The translations under genes and the position numbers were made by a program. From contig CAVPJC010000020.1 of NCBI GenBank assembly GCA_963705155.1, forward strand, positions 209,280 through 273,279: a DNA stretch of 64,000 bases. The letters are read 5' to 3'. Below are positions 8,129 to 16,307 of the stretch, piece after piece. Source of the DNA: CAVPJC01 sp963705155 (GTDB lineage: Bacteria > Chloroflexota > Anaerolineae > Anaerolineales > UBA4823). Every line of letters begins with the position of its first letter. Positions within the stretch are counted from its first letter, which is position 1. The notes under the pieces are model-generated. The model saw nothing but the letters and a program-made list of their open reading frames with translations. It had not been told where the DNA came from and made no database searches.

Positions 8129-8962
8129 TCACCCATTGCGGAACTGCAGGCAATAATGGTGGAAGGTATTGCTGACCCAGGCGCTGCCCAGTCCGTAGGG
8201 CGCCAGGCGCTGGTTATCCTGGCACCAGATGCGCTCATCCTTAAGCGTGTAGGTGTGGTCGAGACGGCGCGCCAGATCCCAGGCCAGGGGGTAGATCTTT
8301 CCACCCTTTTTAACATTTTTGACGATGATCGTCAGATAGGCTTTGGGTTTCAGAAAGGGCTGCAGGGCCTCATAGATCTGAGCCAGGCGATCGATAAATT
8401 CATCGTAGCCGGCCACATTGCCCAGGTCTTCGGGATCGTCAGAATAAAAGACATCCAGATCGGAGGAGGCGCGGCGCACCTTCTGAGTGCCTGCGCCACG
8501 GGCGCGGAGCATATCCCAGTAGGGCGGCGAGGTGATGACGTAATCGACCGGCGGAAGGGTGTACTGGCTGACAAGGGCGGCGATATCGGCGGCGTTGCCG
8601 GGGATAACCTGGCAGGCCAGCTCCTGTGCAGGCTCGCCCAGGGCGAGGCGCTCTTCGTTTACCACCCGTGCAGCAATGGCGGCGTAAGCGGGGTTCAATT
8701 CGATGCCGTAAGCGTGGCGCCCGGCGCGCAGCGCAGCCACCAGGGCGCTGCCCGTACCTGCCATGGGGTCGAGCACCACCTGGCCGCGGCGGGTGAAGAA
8801 TTCGATAAATTCCTGGGCCAGCGTTTCCGGAAATTTGGCCGGATGGCGCAGAACATCCTTGCGGCGCGGCGGGGGGTTGTGGATGAACCAGGATTTCTGG
8901 AATTTCAGCCAGTCTTTGTTGGTGAGGTCATTCAGCGGGTTTTTAAGTGTGCGTGGGGACAT
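8129..8962 (-). CDS. Site-specific DNA methyltransferase (N4-cytosine/N6-adenine type)
   Basis: 277 residues, intact. The SAM-binding motif VVLDPMAGTGSALVA (about 62-76) comes first, with the preceding HPAKFPETLAQEFIEFF as motif X. The catalytic TSPPYWDM (144-151) follows. S/DPPY enzymes methylate exocyclic amino groups in DNA; the recognition site cannot be read from sequence. The ATG at 8962 starts SPRTLKNPLNDLTNKDWLKF. Tightly followed by the candidate endonuclease gene, so probably the protecting half of a restriction system. Confidence 0.85.
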   Translation of the reverse strand: MSPRTLKNPLNDLTNKDWLKFQKSWFIHNPPPRRKDVLRHPAKFPETLAQEFIEFFTRRGQVVLDPMAGTGSALVAALRAGRHAYGIELNPAYAAIAARVVNEERLALGEPAQELACQVIPGNAADIAALVSQYTLPPVDYVITSPPYWDMLRARGAGTQKVRRASSDLDVFYSDDPEDLGNVAGYDEFIDRLAQIYEALQPFLKPKAYLTIIVKNVKKGGKIYPLAWDLARRLDHTYTLKDERIWCQDNQRLAPYGLGSAWVSNTFHHYCLQFRNG

Positions 8963-8994
8963 GGGTGAGGTTTGATCGAAGCTGGGAAAATGGA

Positions 8995-9927
8995 CTACTG
9001 CTCAATGGAACGCACCACCAGGTCGGCAAAGCTGACGGTGACGGCGTTGTCGCCGGCAGAGCGGATGAAGACACCCAGGCTGCCAGCGCTGAGGGAGGGA
9101 TCTTTGACGCTGAACTGCAGCTCGCCGTTGATGTAGAAGCGCATTTCTTTCTCATTGGCCCACACACCCAGGCGCGCACTGCTGGGAGCGCCGGGTGGCA
9201 CCGCACCGCTGGGCGCCGGTGGTTGGGGTGAGGAAGCCCGGCCCTGGTAATATTTATCCAGGCGCACCTGGCTGTCGCAGGAAATGGAGAAACGGTAAAA
9301 CTCGAGAGCAGGTGAAACACGCAGCAGCAGGCCGTATTCGTCGGCGGCGCGGCACAGGCTGGGACTGGCGGTGATTTCCAGGTAAAAATTTCTCAAGAGC
9401 GGTTCATTCCTGAGGGTGTAGAGGTAAGCGCCGGGCTGGTTGAGCGCCAGGGCCAGGTTGTTTTTTCCCAGGGCGATGCTGGTGCTGGCGGTCTGGATCA
9501 AGCTCCAATTTTCAGGGTCGCTAAAGTCATCCCGGAAGATGATACTCCCGGCTGCCGGGGTGACATCCAGGGTGGGGGTGATGACCGGGGTGGGGAATAC
9601 CGTGGGTGTGGAGGTGGGCGGGAACCAGATGATGGTGGGGGTGGCTGTCAGGACGGCGGTCGGACTGGCGGTGGGTTCGGGCGGCAGGGGGGTGGCAGCC
9701 GGACGGCAGGCGGACAAACTGAGGGTTACCATCAAGACCAGAAGCAACACACGGTTTTCACCAAACAGCTTGAAAATTTGGACATCCTTTTGAACCTGGC
9801 GTTCTCGACCGGGTGGTGCAGTCTTCCAGCCGGTTCGAGGGCTGCTTCGTCGGGCAAACCCCGCCCTTCTCGCAGCGACACGCTGCTTTATGGAAGCCGC
9901 GGGAACTGGTGAAGTCACCCTCAACAC
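8995..9927 (-). CDS. Lipoprotein with LamG/concanavalin-like C-terminal domain
   Basis: The hydrophobic stretch VLLLVLMVTLSLSAC is a lipobox ending at C74 of the longest reading. A Pro/Thr linker of about 60 residues follows, and then a beta-rich domain (IFRDDFSDPENWSL ... RLGVWANEKEMRFYINGELQ) like the DUF1080/LamG fold. The mature protein should sit on the outer face of the membrane. The first ~45 residues of the longest frame look non-coding. The true start is probably near 9800, but no in-frame start with a good binding site is visible there, so the 5' end is uncertain. Substrate unknown. Confidence 0.7.
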   Translation of the reverse strand: MLRVTSPVPAASIKQRVAARRAGFARRSSPRTGWKTAPPGRERQVQKDVQIFKLFGENRVLLLVLMVTLSLSACRPAATPLPPEPTASPTAVLTATPTIIWFPPTSTPTVFPTPVITPTLDVTPAAGSIIFRDDFSDPENWSLIQTASTSIALGKNNLALALNQPGAYLYTLRNEPLLRNFYLEITASPSLCRAADEYGLLLRVSPALEFYRFSISCDSQVRLDKYYQGRASSPQPPAPSGAVPPGAPSSARLGVWANEKEMRFYINGELQFSVKDPSLSAGSLGVFIRSAGDNAVTVSFADLVVRSIEQ

Positions 9928-9935
9928 AGAGACAC

Positions 9936-11228
9936 CTAGCTGATCTCAACGACCTGGTCGCGTTCGGGGCCGACCGAAACCAGCCGTACGGCGGCACCGC
10001 TCAGGGTTTCCACACGCAAGATATAGGCACGCGCCTGGGCGGGCAGGTCTTCCCAGCGGCGCACCTGCCAGAGGTCTTCCTTCCAGCCGGGCAGTTCTTC
10101 ATATATGGGTGTATATCCATCCAGGTCAGCCGGACCAAACGGCAGCTCGTGGAAAATCTGGCCGCCTTTGCTGTAAGCGTTGCAGATCAGGATGGTTTCC
10201 ATCCCGGTCAAGACATCCAGCTTGGTGAGGGCCAACTCGGTCAGGCCGTTGATGCGCACCGCATAGCGCAGCAAGACCATATCCAGCCAGCCCACACGGC
10301 GCGGCCGCCCGGTGGTGGTGCCGTATTCATCCCACGGGTGTTCGCCGGTGCCGCGCAGCCGCACGGCCTCATCGCCGGAAAGCTCAGACGGGAAGGGGCC
10401 GGAACCCACGCGGGTCTGAAAGGCCTTGGTCACCCCGACCACACGCTCGGCGCAGCCCACCCCCAGCCCCAGGCCAACCAGGGCGCCTGCGGCGGTGGGG
10501 TAAGAGCTGGTGACGAACGGATAGGTGCCGTGATCCAGATCCAGGAGGGTGCCCTGGGCGCCCTCAGCCAGGACGCGGCTGCCGAGTTTAAGAGCATTGG
10601 AGAGCAGCTCGGAAACATCGGCGATGTAGGGCTGCAGGCGCCGGGCGTAATCCACATATTCGTCGACGGCGGCAGGCACATCCAGCGGGGCGGCGCTGAA
10701 ATCTTTGACCAGGCGCTGGTTGGCGGTTTCGAGATGGCTGCGCAGGGCGCTGGTGAAGGCAGGGATATCCAGCATCTGCCCCAGGCGCAGGCCGCTGCGG
10801 GCGACTTTATCGGCATAGGCCGGGCCAATGCCGCGCAGGGTGGTGCCGATTTTGCCTGCGCCGCGGGCGGCTTCCTGAGCAGCGTCGATGGCGCAGTGAG
10901 CCGGGGTGATCAGGTGGGCGGCGTGCGAGAGGCGCAGGCGGGCCGGGTTTACCGCCACACCGGCGGCATGCAGCATATCCATTTCGGCGAACAGGGTGGC
11001 GGGATTGACCACCACGCCGTTGCCGATCACACCCACGGTATGCGGGTGGACGATGCCCGAGGGGATAAGGTGCAGCTTGAAGGTCTGGGCGCCCACCGTA
11101 ACGGTGTGCCCGGCGTTATCGCCGCCGTTATAGCGGCCTACAAAATCGGCCTGAGCGGCCAGCAAATCCACCACACGACCTTTGCCTTCGTCGCCCCATT
11201 GCGCGCCGACGATGATATCCAACGGCAT
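9936..11228 (-). CDS. purA: Adenylosuccinate synthetase
   Basis: 430 residues, intact. Joins IMP and aspartate with GTP to give adenylosuccinate in AMP synthesis. Start MPLDIIVGAQWGDEGKGRVV contains the GDEGKG loop. RYNGGDNAGHT, GTTLRGIGPAYADK, EGAQGTLLDLDHGTYPFVTS and TGRPRRVGWLDMVLLRYA follow in the usual order. The ATG at 11228 is preceded by GGAGG. The gene is divergent from the epimerase-type gene at 11352; the 123-bp space between must hold both promoters. Confidence 0.97.
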   Translation of the reverse strand: MPLDIIVGAQWGDEGKGRVVDLLAAQADFVGRYNGGDNAGHTVTVGAQTFKLHLIPSGIVHPHTVGVIGNGVVVNPATLFAEMDMLHAAGVAVNPARLRLSHAAHLITPAHCAIDAAQEAARGAGKIGTTLRGIGPAYADKVARSGLRLGQMLDIPAFTSALRSHLETANQRLVKDFSAAPLDVPAAVDEYVDYARRLQPYIADVSELLSNALKLGSRVLAEGAQGTLLDLDHGTYPFVTSSYPTAAGALVGLGLGVGCAERVVGVTKAFQTRVGSGPFPSELSGDEAVRLRGTGEHPWDEYGTTTGRPRRVGWLDMVLLRYAVRINGLTELALTKLDVLTGMETILICNAYSKGGQIFHELPFGPADLDGYTPIYEELPGWKEDLWQVRRWEDLPAQARAYILRVETLSGAAVRLVSVGPERDQVVEIS

Positions 11229-11351
11229 AGCTGCCTCCAGTACATTCAGACCGTGAACCCGATGCGGGAACAGGCAAGGTGTTGTAAAATATCCCTGTAC
11301 ATCCATTCTAGCATATTGCAGGCTAACCGTTCAACATTCAAGGAGCAATTC

Positions 11352-12369
11352 ATGCGAAAAAGAGCCATCCTGATAACCGGAGCCGCGGGTGAAATCGGGC
11401 ATGCATTAATTTCAGCCCTGACGGATGAAGGTTCTTATCATCTGGTTACGCTCGATCTACAAGATTTACCCGAGAATATCGCCCGCCGGGTTACCCATGT
11501 CAAGGGCGATATTCTGGATAAAGCCCTGCTTTCGCGGCTGGTGAGCGAGTACGAGCTGGATACCATCTTTCACCTGGCGGCGCTGCTTTCGACGCGGGCC
11601 GAGTTCACGCCGGAAGCCGCCCACCGGGTGAATGTGGAAGGCACCTTGACGCTTCTGCAGCTGGCGGAGGAGCAATCGGAATGGCGCGGCCAGCCGGTAA
11701 AGTTCATCTTCCCCAGCTCGATCGCGGCTTACGGATCTGCCTGACCTGGAAACCAAGACCACCTACGCACGCGTGCGTGAATGGGAATGGAATTATCCCC
11801 GCACGATGTACGGCTGCAACAAGCTGTACTGCGAGCAGCTGGGGATCTATTTCAGCCGCTATTACCGCCAGCTGGCCGCCGACCGGCCGGTGATGCTGGA
11901 TTTTCGCAGCCTGCGCTTCCCGGGGTTGATCAGCGCTTTCACCGTCCCCAGCGGGGGCACGAGCGATTACGGCCCCGAAATGCTGCATGCGGCGGCCAAA
12001 GGTGCGCCCTATGCCTGTTTTGTGCGCGAAGATGTGCGCATCCCCTTCATGGCGATGCCAGATGCGGTCAGCGCACTGCTGCGGCTGAAGGACGCCCGGC
12101 GCGAAGGGCTGCGCCACCTGGTGTACAACATCACCAGCTTCAGCCTGAGCGCGGCCGAGTTCCGGGAGTGGGTGCTCAAGTACTTCCCCGAGGCGCAGAT
12201 CACCTTTGAACCCGACCTGAAGCGCCAGGGGATTGTGGACAGCTGGCCCGCCGACCTGGATGACAGCGCCGCCCGGCGGGATTGGGGCTGGCAGCCGGAT
12301 TACGACACCGAGCGGTCTTTCGGTGAGTACCTGGTGCCGAACATCACGCGCCGCTACCAGGGCGGTTAA
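11352..12369 (+). CDS. Epimerase-type L-threonine 3-dehydrogenase (NAD-dependent SDR), one frameshift
   Basis: About 338 residues. The N-terminal Rossmann motif is ILITGAAGEIGHAL. The break at about 11738 is one extra base (GGAtct). Removing it reads FPSSIAAYGLPDLETKT and then YPRTMYGCNKLYCEQLG, with the YxxxK catalytic pair. LRFPGLISAFTVPSGGTSDY and RIPFMAMPDAVSALLRL are typical of the UDP-galactose-epimerase-like threonine dehydrogenases that oxidise L-threonine to 2-amino-3-oxobutanoate. A different sugar or amino acid substrate cannot be excluded. ATG at 11352 has AGGAG 11 bp upstream. Confidence 0.8.
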
Positions 12370-12424
12370 TGTTTTTGCCCAAACGGCGGGCACGCCGTGA
12401 AAACCTGAATATTATTGGTGGATT

Positions 12425-13576
12425 ATGACAGAAATTAAGCCTGCAGATTACCACCCCGGACCGATTGTGCTCTTCGGCTCGGGCGAAACCTCACCCAGCG
12501 GGCGCAAGGTGCTCGATAAGGTGATGCGCAACCTGCCCATGCGGCCGAGCGTGGCTTTGTTGGAAACCCCGGCCGGTTTTGAGCTGAACTCTTCCCAGGT
12601 TATCGGGCGGGTGGGAGAATTCATCCAGGATAGGCTGCAAAACTATGCCCCGCAGGTTAGCATAGTGGCGGCGCGGCGGCGGGGCACAGAATTCAGCCCC
12701 GACGATCCACAGGTGGTGAAGGCGCTCTTCGGGGCCGATATGATCTTCATGGGGCCGGGCAGCCCAACGTACGCCGTGCGCCAGCTGCGCGGCAGCCTGG
12801 CCTGGCACGCCATCCTGGCCTGCCACCGGCTGGGATCGGCGATGGTGTTTGCCAGCGCGGCGGTGGTGGCAGCCAGCCTGTATGCCCTGCCGGTGTATGA
12901 GATCTACAAGGTGGGCGAAGACCTGCACTGGAAAGACGGGCTGGATTTCTTCGGGGCGTACGGGCTGCCGCTGGTGTTTGTGCCGCATTGGAACAACAAC
13001 GATGGCGGGGCCGAGCTGGATACCAGCCGCTGTTTCATGGGGCAGGCGCGTTTTGCCCAACTGATGGAGATGATCCCATCTGAATTGACCGTGGTGGGCA
13101 TCGATGAAAAGACCGCCCTGGTGATGGACCCGCAAAAAGGGGAGTGTCACGTGTCTGGGCTGGGCGGGGTGACCCTGCTGCACGCCGGGCCGGAGCACGG
13201 CAGGGCATCTTCGCAGGATGATTTGAGCGGCACCGGGCTGGCCGAGGTGGCTGAACTGCGCCAGAGCCATGTGCACCAGTACCAGGACGGGGAAAGCTTC
13301 CCGATGAGCAAGATCGGCGAATTCCGCCCGGCGCAAGCCGATATGGGCGTGCCGCCCAGTGTGTGGCACGCAGCCTTGCAGGCGCGCCAGACGGCGGCAG
13401 AAGCGCCCGCCCTGCCAGACCAGCCGCCAGCCGTGGTGTTGGCCCTGCTGGAGCAGAGGCAGGCGGCGCGGGCCGGGAAAGACTGGGCCGCCTCCGACCG
13501 GCTGCGGGCCGAGATCGCTGCCCTGGGCTGGGCTGTGCAGGATACGCCGGATGGGCAGAAGGCGGCGCCGGGATAA
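12425..13576 (+). CDS. Peptidase S51-like protein with a CysRS-type C-terminal domain
   Basis: 383 residues, intact. The first ~260 residues resemble cyanophycinase/dipeptidase E-type class I amidotransferase-like proteins: GPIVLFGSGETSPSGRKVLD, ADMIFMGPGSPTYAVRQLRG and AMVFASAAVVAASL, where Ser replaces the G-x-S-A-G nucleophile context. The last ~45 residues (LLEQRQAARAGKDWAASDRL, RAEIAALGWAVQDTPDG) match the helical C-terminal end of cysteinyl-tRNA synthetase. Whether the tail binds tRNA here is unknown. The gene follows the dehydrogenase by 55 bp. Confidence 0.65.
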   Translation: MTEIKPADYHPGPIVLFGSGETSPSGRKVLDKVMRNLPMRPSVALLETPAGFELNSSQVIGRVGEFIQDRLQNYAPQVSIVAARRRGTEFSPDDPQVVKALFGADMIFMGPGSPTYAVRQLRGSLAWHAILACHRLGSAMVFASAAVVAASLYALPVYEIYKVGEDLHWKDGLDFFGAYGLPLVFVPHWNNNDGGAELDTSRCFMGQARFAQLMEMIPSELTVVGIDEKTALVMDPQKGECHVSGLGGVTLLHAGPEHGRASSQDDLSGTGLAEVAELRQSHVHQYQDGESFPMSKIGEFRPAQADMGVPPSVWHAALQARQTAAEAPALPDQPPAVVLALLEQRQAARAGKDWAASDRLRAEIAALGWAVQDTPDGQKAAPG

Positions 13577-13732
13577 ATCAGTAACCACGAAACACACGAA
13601 ATACACGAAAAATTTGTCGGATTTGGTTGGCGAGGTGGGATATGGTGGAACGAGATTGTTTCCCATCGCTACGCTCTGGGCAAGCTGCGAAGAGCGCTCG
13701 CACAGACATTTCGAATGACAAAGGATCACCCA

Positions 13733-14989
13733 TGTCTAAATCAATAAGAGTTGGCTATATCGGTCTCGCGCCGGGCTGGCTTTTGCCATGGACAGGGCTG
13801 AGAATGACCTGGATCGGCCAGATGCGCCCAAACTCGTACCGGTTTACGTGCGCCTGCGGAGTTTCGCCGCCTTTTTAGAAGCCAAACGCGACGTATATAC
13901 ATCAGCGGGGCACGGCGCCCTGCTGGCGTTTCTGGACCACACCTTTCGCACCGAGCGAAACCTGGACCTGACGCACGACTTTTTTGAGAAGCTGTTGGAA
14001 AGTGGTGACTGTCTGGTGCTGCTGGACGGGCTGGACGAAGTTACCAGAATGCGGGGTGAGGTGGCCCAGCAGGTGTACGCGTTTATCCGCCATTACCGGG
14101 CGCGCAACAATCGTTTTGGGGTCGGTTCACGTCCAGGCGGTTACCAGGCAGTTGAAGTCTATCTGCGCGTGGCAGACCTGGCGGTCTGCCAGGTGAATTC
14201 GCTCGATTTGAGAGGCATCTACCGTTTGATGGAGATCTTGTTCGGGCTGGTAGAAAAGGACATTCACAAGCCCGCTTTCTGGAGGAGGAGAACTTCAGGG
14301 ATGAAAGCCTGTGGAGCGGGTTCGCCCGCTACCAGCCCGATGGGCAGCCGGCGAAAGGTGATTGGGGCGCCGAAGGCTGGGAGTGGGTGCAGGGCGCGCT
14401 GAAGAACGAGAATATTTCCGACGGAAGGGCGGTTTTCCCGTGCTACTGGCGGGATGAGCGCTTTGGGATTGCCCGGCGCGGGGCGCCGGTGGTGGGGGTG
14501 AGCTGGTATGAAGCCAGCGCCTACTGCCGCTGGCTGCTTCGTAAGTGGCCGGAACTGGACGAGAAGGACGCCAACCGGGGCTGTTCCCCGGCAGAACTCC
14601 GCCTACCCCTGGAAAGCGAGTGGCAGGCAGCGGCGGGCGGGATCGATCCCGAGAAGCGCTACCCGTGGGATGCGCCCGGGTCACACACGTCTGAAAAAGC
14701 CGAAATCCTGCAGCGGGCGAACGTGGAGGGTGGCGTGGGGCGCACCACGCCGGTGGGCATGTACCCGCAGGGTTTGAGCGAGCCGTTCAAGCTGGCCGAC
14801 CTGGCGGGAAACGTGTGGGAATGGCAGGCCAATCTTTACGAAAAGGATAGCTCCTTTCTGGCGCTGCGCGGCGGGTCGTGGTACGGCAATATAGACCTCG
14901 CGTGTGTGGCTTTTCGCTATAGCGGCAGCCCGGACGGCCGATGGGGCAGCTACTACGGCTTTCGGGTGGTGGTCCTCCCCAGTAAGTAA
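13733..14989 (+). pseudogene. Decayed NACHT NTPase / FGE-sulfatase (CLec) gene with foreign 5' end; probable DGR target relic
   Basis: Three pieces are joined. Codons 1-12 (MSKSIRVGYIGL) copy the start of the beta-hydroxyacid dehydrogenase at 15395. From about 13775 a NACHT domain begins just after where Walker A should be: KLVPVYVRLRSFAAFL, FFEKLLESGDCLVLLDGLDE (Walker B), RFGVGSRPGGYQ. Walker A is missing. From about 14278, in another frame, comes an FGE-sulfatase domain: GVSWYEASAYCRWLL, RLPLESEWQAAAGG, DLAGNVWEWQANLY, LRGGSWYG, GFRVVVLPSK. NACHT-FGE proteins are known DGR targets in filamentous bacteria. Upstream 13577-13732 holds only ACGAAAcacACGAAAtacACGAAA-like repeats and no gene. 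The first junction might also be an assembly chimera. Confidence 0.75.
14882..14956 (+). other. Candidate DGR variable region in the FGE/CLec C-terminus
   Basis: Between the fixed blocks LRGGSW, ACVAFR, a P..R pair and GFRVV lie 17 codons at the usual variable positions: TAC GGC AAT ATA GAC CTC; TAT AGC GGC AGC; GAC GGC; TGG GGC AGC TAC TAC. Thirteen end in C and most fit NNC, as expected when AAC codons of a template repeat are mutated at adenines. No template repeat was found in the window. Confidence 0.55.
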
Positions 14990-15044
14990 TTGTGTTCTGG
15001 AGAACTGTTTTCTGTGTTCTGTCGGCGCAAAAATTTACCTGGCA

Positions 15045-15065
15045 CGCCTCTTGCATAAAGAGGCG
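15045..15065. repeat. 8-bp stem hairpin between FGE gene and RT remnant
   Basis: CGCCTCTT (15045-15052), 5-base loop GCATA, AAGAGGCG (15058-15065). It begins 56 bp after the FGE stop codon. DGRs often carry a short GC-rich hairpin downstream of the variable region that aids retrohoming. No T-run follows, so it is a poor terminator. Confidence 0.5.
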
Positions 15066-15083
15066 GCGTGAAGAGCTAGAAGA

Positions 15084-15189
15084 GATCTCAACCCCCAACT
15101 GGTTGAATTTGGTAACCTGTACAGCGCCTATCGAAAAGTGTGGCGTGGCAAAGCGCATGAAGACCGATGCGGCGGAATTCGAGCGCAAT
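15084..15189 (+). pseudogene. N-terminal stump of a DGR-type reverse transcriptase
   Basis: In one frame 15084-15152 reads DLNPQLVEFGNLYSAYRKVW and then RGK; in the next frame 15151-15189 reads KRMKTDAAEFERN. With one base removed this gives NLYSAYRK..RGKR..AAEFERN, the order of the conserved N-terminus of DGR and group II-like reverse transcriptases (ENLY.AYRKA.RGKR...VAEFE.N). The similarity stops there. Nothing of the catalytic YxDD core is present, so the element cannot work on its own. It follows the FGE/CLec gene, as an RT follows its target in an intact DGR. Confidence 0.6.
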
Positions 15190-15394
15190 ACTGGCCAGTC
15201 TCGCACCCGCCCCACAGGGGCAAATACAAAAACCCCTGCCCGTTCCGGTAGCCTACAAGGCGAAAGTCCGGGCAGGGAGGCGGACTGCGCCCTCATCCCC
15301 GGCCCTTCCCCCTGGGGGAAGGGAGAAGCCGATGGAATGATATAATTTTTCCATGTTCGTCAACCATGTATCAAAATTAACATGAGGTGTCGCC
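15190..15394. other. Non-coding stretch with two inverted repeats upstream of the dehydrogenase
   Basis: No gene seen. CCCTGCCCG (15234-15242) pairs with CGGGCAGGG (15269-15277). CCCTTCCCCC (15303-15312) pairs with GGGGGAAGGG (15314-15323) around a single T, a near-perfect palindrome of a kind common between genes of large genomes. TATAAT at 15341-15346 could be a -10 for the dehydrogenase but lacks a clear -35. Confidence 0.45.
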
Positions 15395-16307
15395 ATGTCT
15401 AAATCTTTGCGCGTTGGCTATATCGGTCTGGGGTTGATGGGAAAATCCATCGCCCGCAACATTCTCAAGGCGGGGTTCCCGCTGGTGGTGCACAACCGCA
15501 GCCAGGCGGCGGTGGATGAGCTGGCTGCCGAAGGGGCGCAGCGGGCGTCTTCGCCGGCTGATGTGGCGGCGCAGGTGGATGTGGTCTTCACCAACCTGCC
15601 CGATTCGCCGGATGTGGAGCTGGTGGCGCTGGGGGCGGGTGGGATCATCGAAGGCGCGCACGCCGGTCTGATCCTGGTGGATAACTCGACGATCAAACCC
15701 GCCACGGCGCGCCAGATTGCCCTGGTGCTGGGGGTGCAGGGTGTGCAATGCCTGGACGCTCCCGTGAGCGGCGGGGATATCGGGGCGCGCCAGGGTACGC
15801 TGGCGATCATGGTAGGCGGCCCGAGCGGAGGCGCTGGAACGTGCGCTGCCGGTGCTGCAGGCGATGGGCAAGACCATCACCCACGTGGGCGAGGCCGGAG
15901 CCGGCCAGATAGCCAAGGCAGCCAACCAGATCATGGTGGCGGCGCAGATGGTGGCGATGGGCGAGCTGATGATTTTTGCCCAGAAAGCCGGGGCGGATCC
16001 GCGCAAGGTGGTGGAAGCCATTCGCGGCGGGGCGGCGCAGTGCTGGACGCTGGATGTCAAACCGCCGCGCCTATTTGCCGGCAACCGCTCTCCCGGTTTC
16101 AAGGCGTACATGCAGGCCAAAGATCTGAACATTGTGTTGGAAACCGCCCGGCAGTACGGTATTCCCCTGCCTTCGGTCAGTGTGGATGCCCAGCTTTACA
16201 ACGCCATGCTTGAAATGGATATGGCCGGTCTGGATAACTCGGCCGTGCTGGGTGTGATTGAAGTCCTGGCGGGTGTGAGGCTGCATGAGGAGCCCGGGCA
16301 GGCATGA
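15395..16307 (+). CDS. Beta-hydroxyacid dehydrogenase (3-hydroxyisobutyrate / tartronate semialdehyde reductase family), one frameshift
   Basis: 303 residues after removing one extra G near 15826. The N-terminus VGYIGLGLMGKSIARNIL has the dinucleotide-binding GxGxMG. DAPVSGGDIGA is the substrate loop, and GAGQIAKAANQIMV carries the catalytic lysine (G..K..N). These NAD(P)-dependent enzymes oxidise 3-hydroxyisobutyrate or reduce tartronate semialdehyde; the exact substrate cannot be told. The stop overlaps the start of the YitT-family gene (ATGA). Its first 12 codons are almost duplicated at 13733. Confidence 0.88.

Noticed and set aside
9813..11744. A 643-codon open frame on the + strand
   Set aside because: Most of it is antisense to purA, whose motifs are all on the other strand. 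Only the last part, from ATG 11352, is a real gene.
14992..15345. A 117-codon hypothetical gene after the FGE gene
   Set aside because: Only its middle part makes sense, as the second half of the reverse transcriptase stump; the rest crosses inverted repeats.
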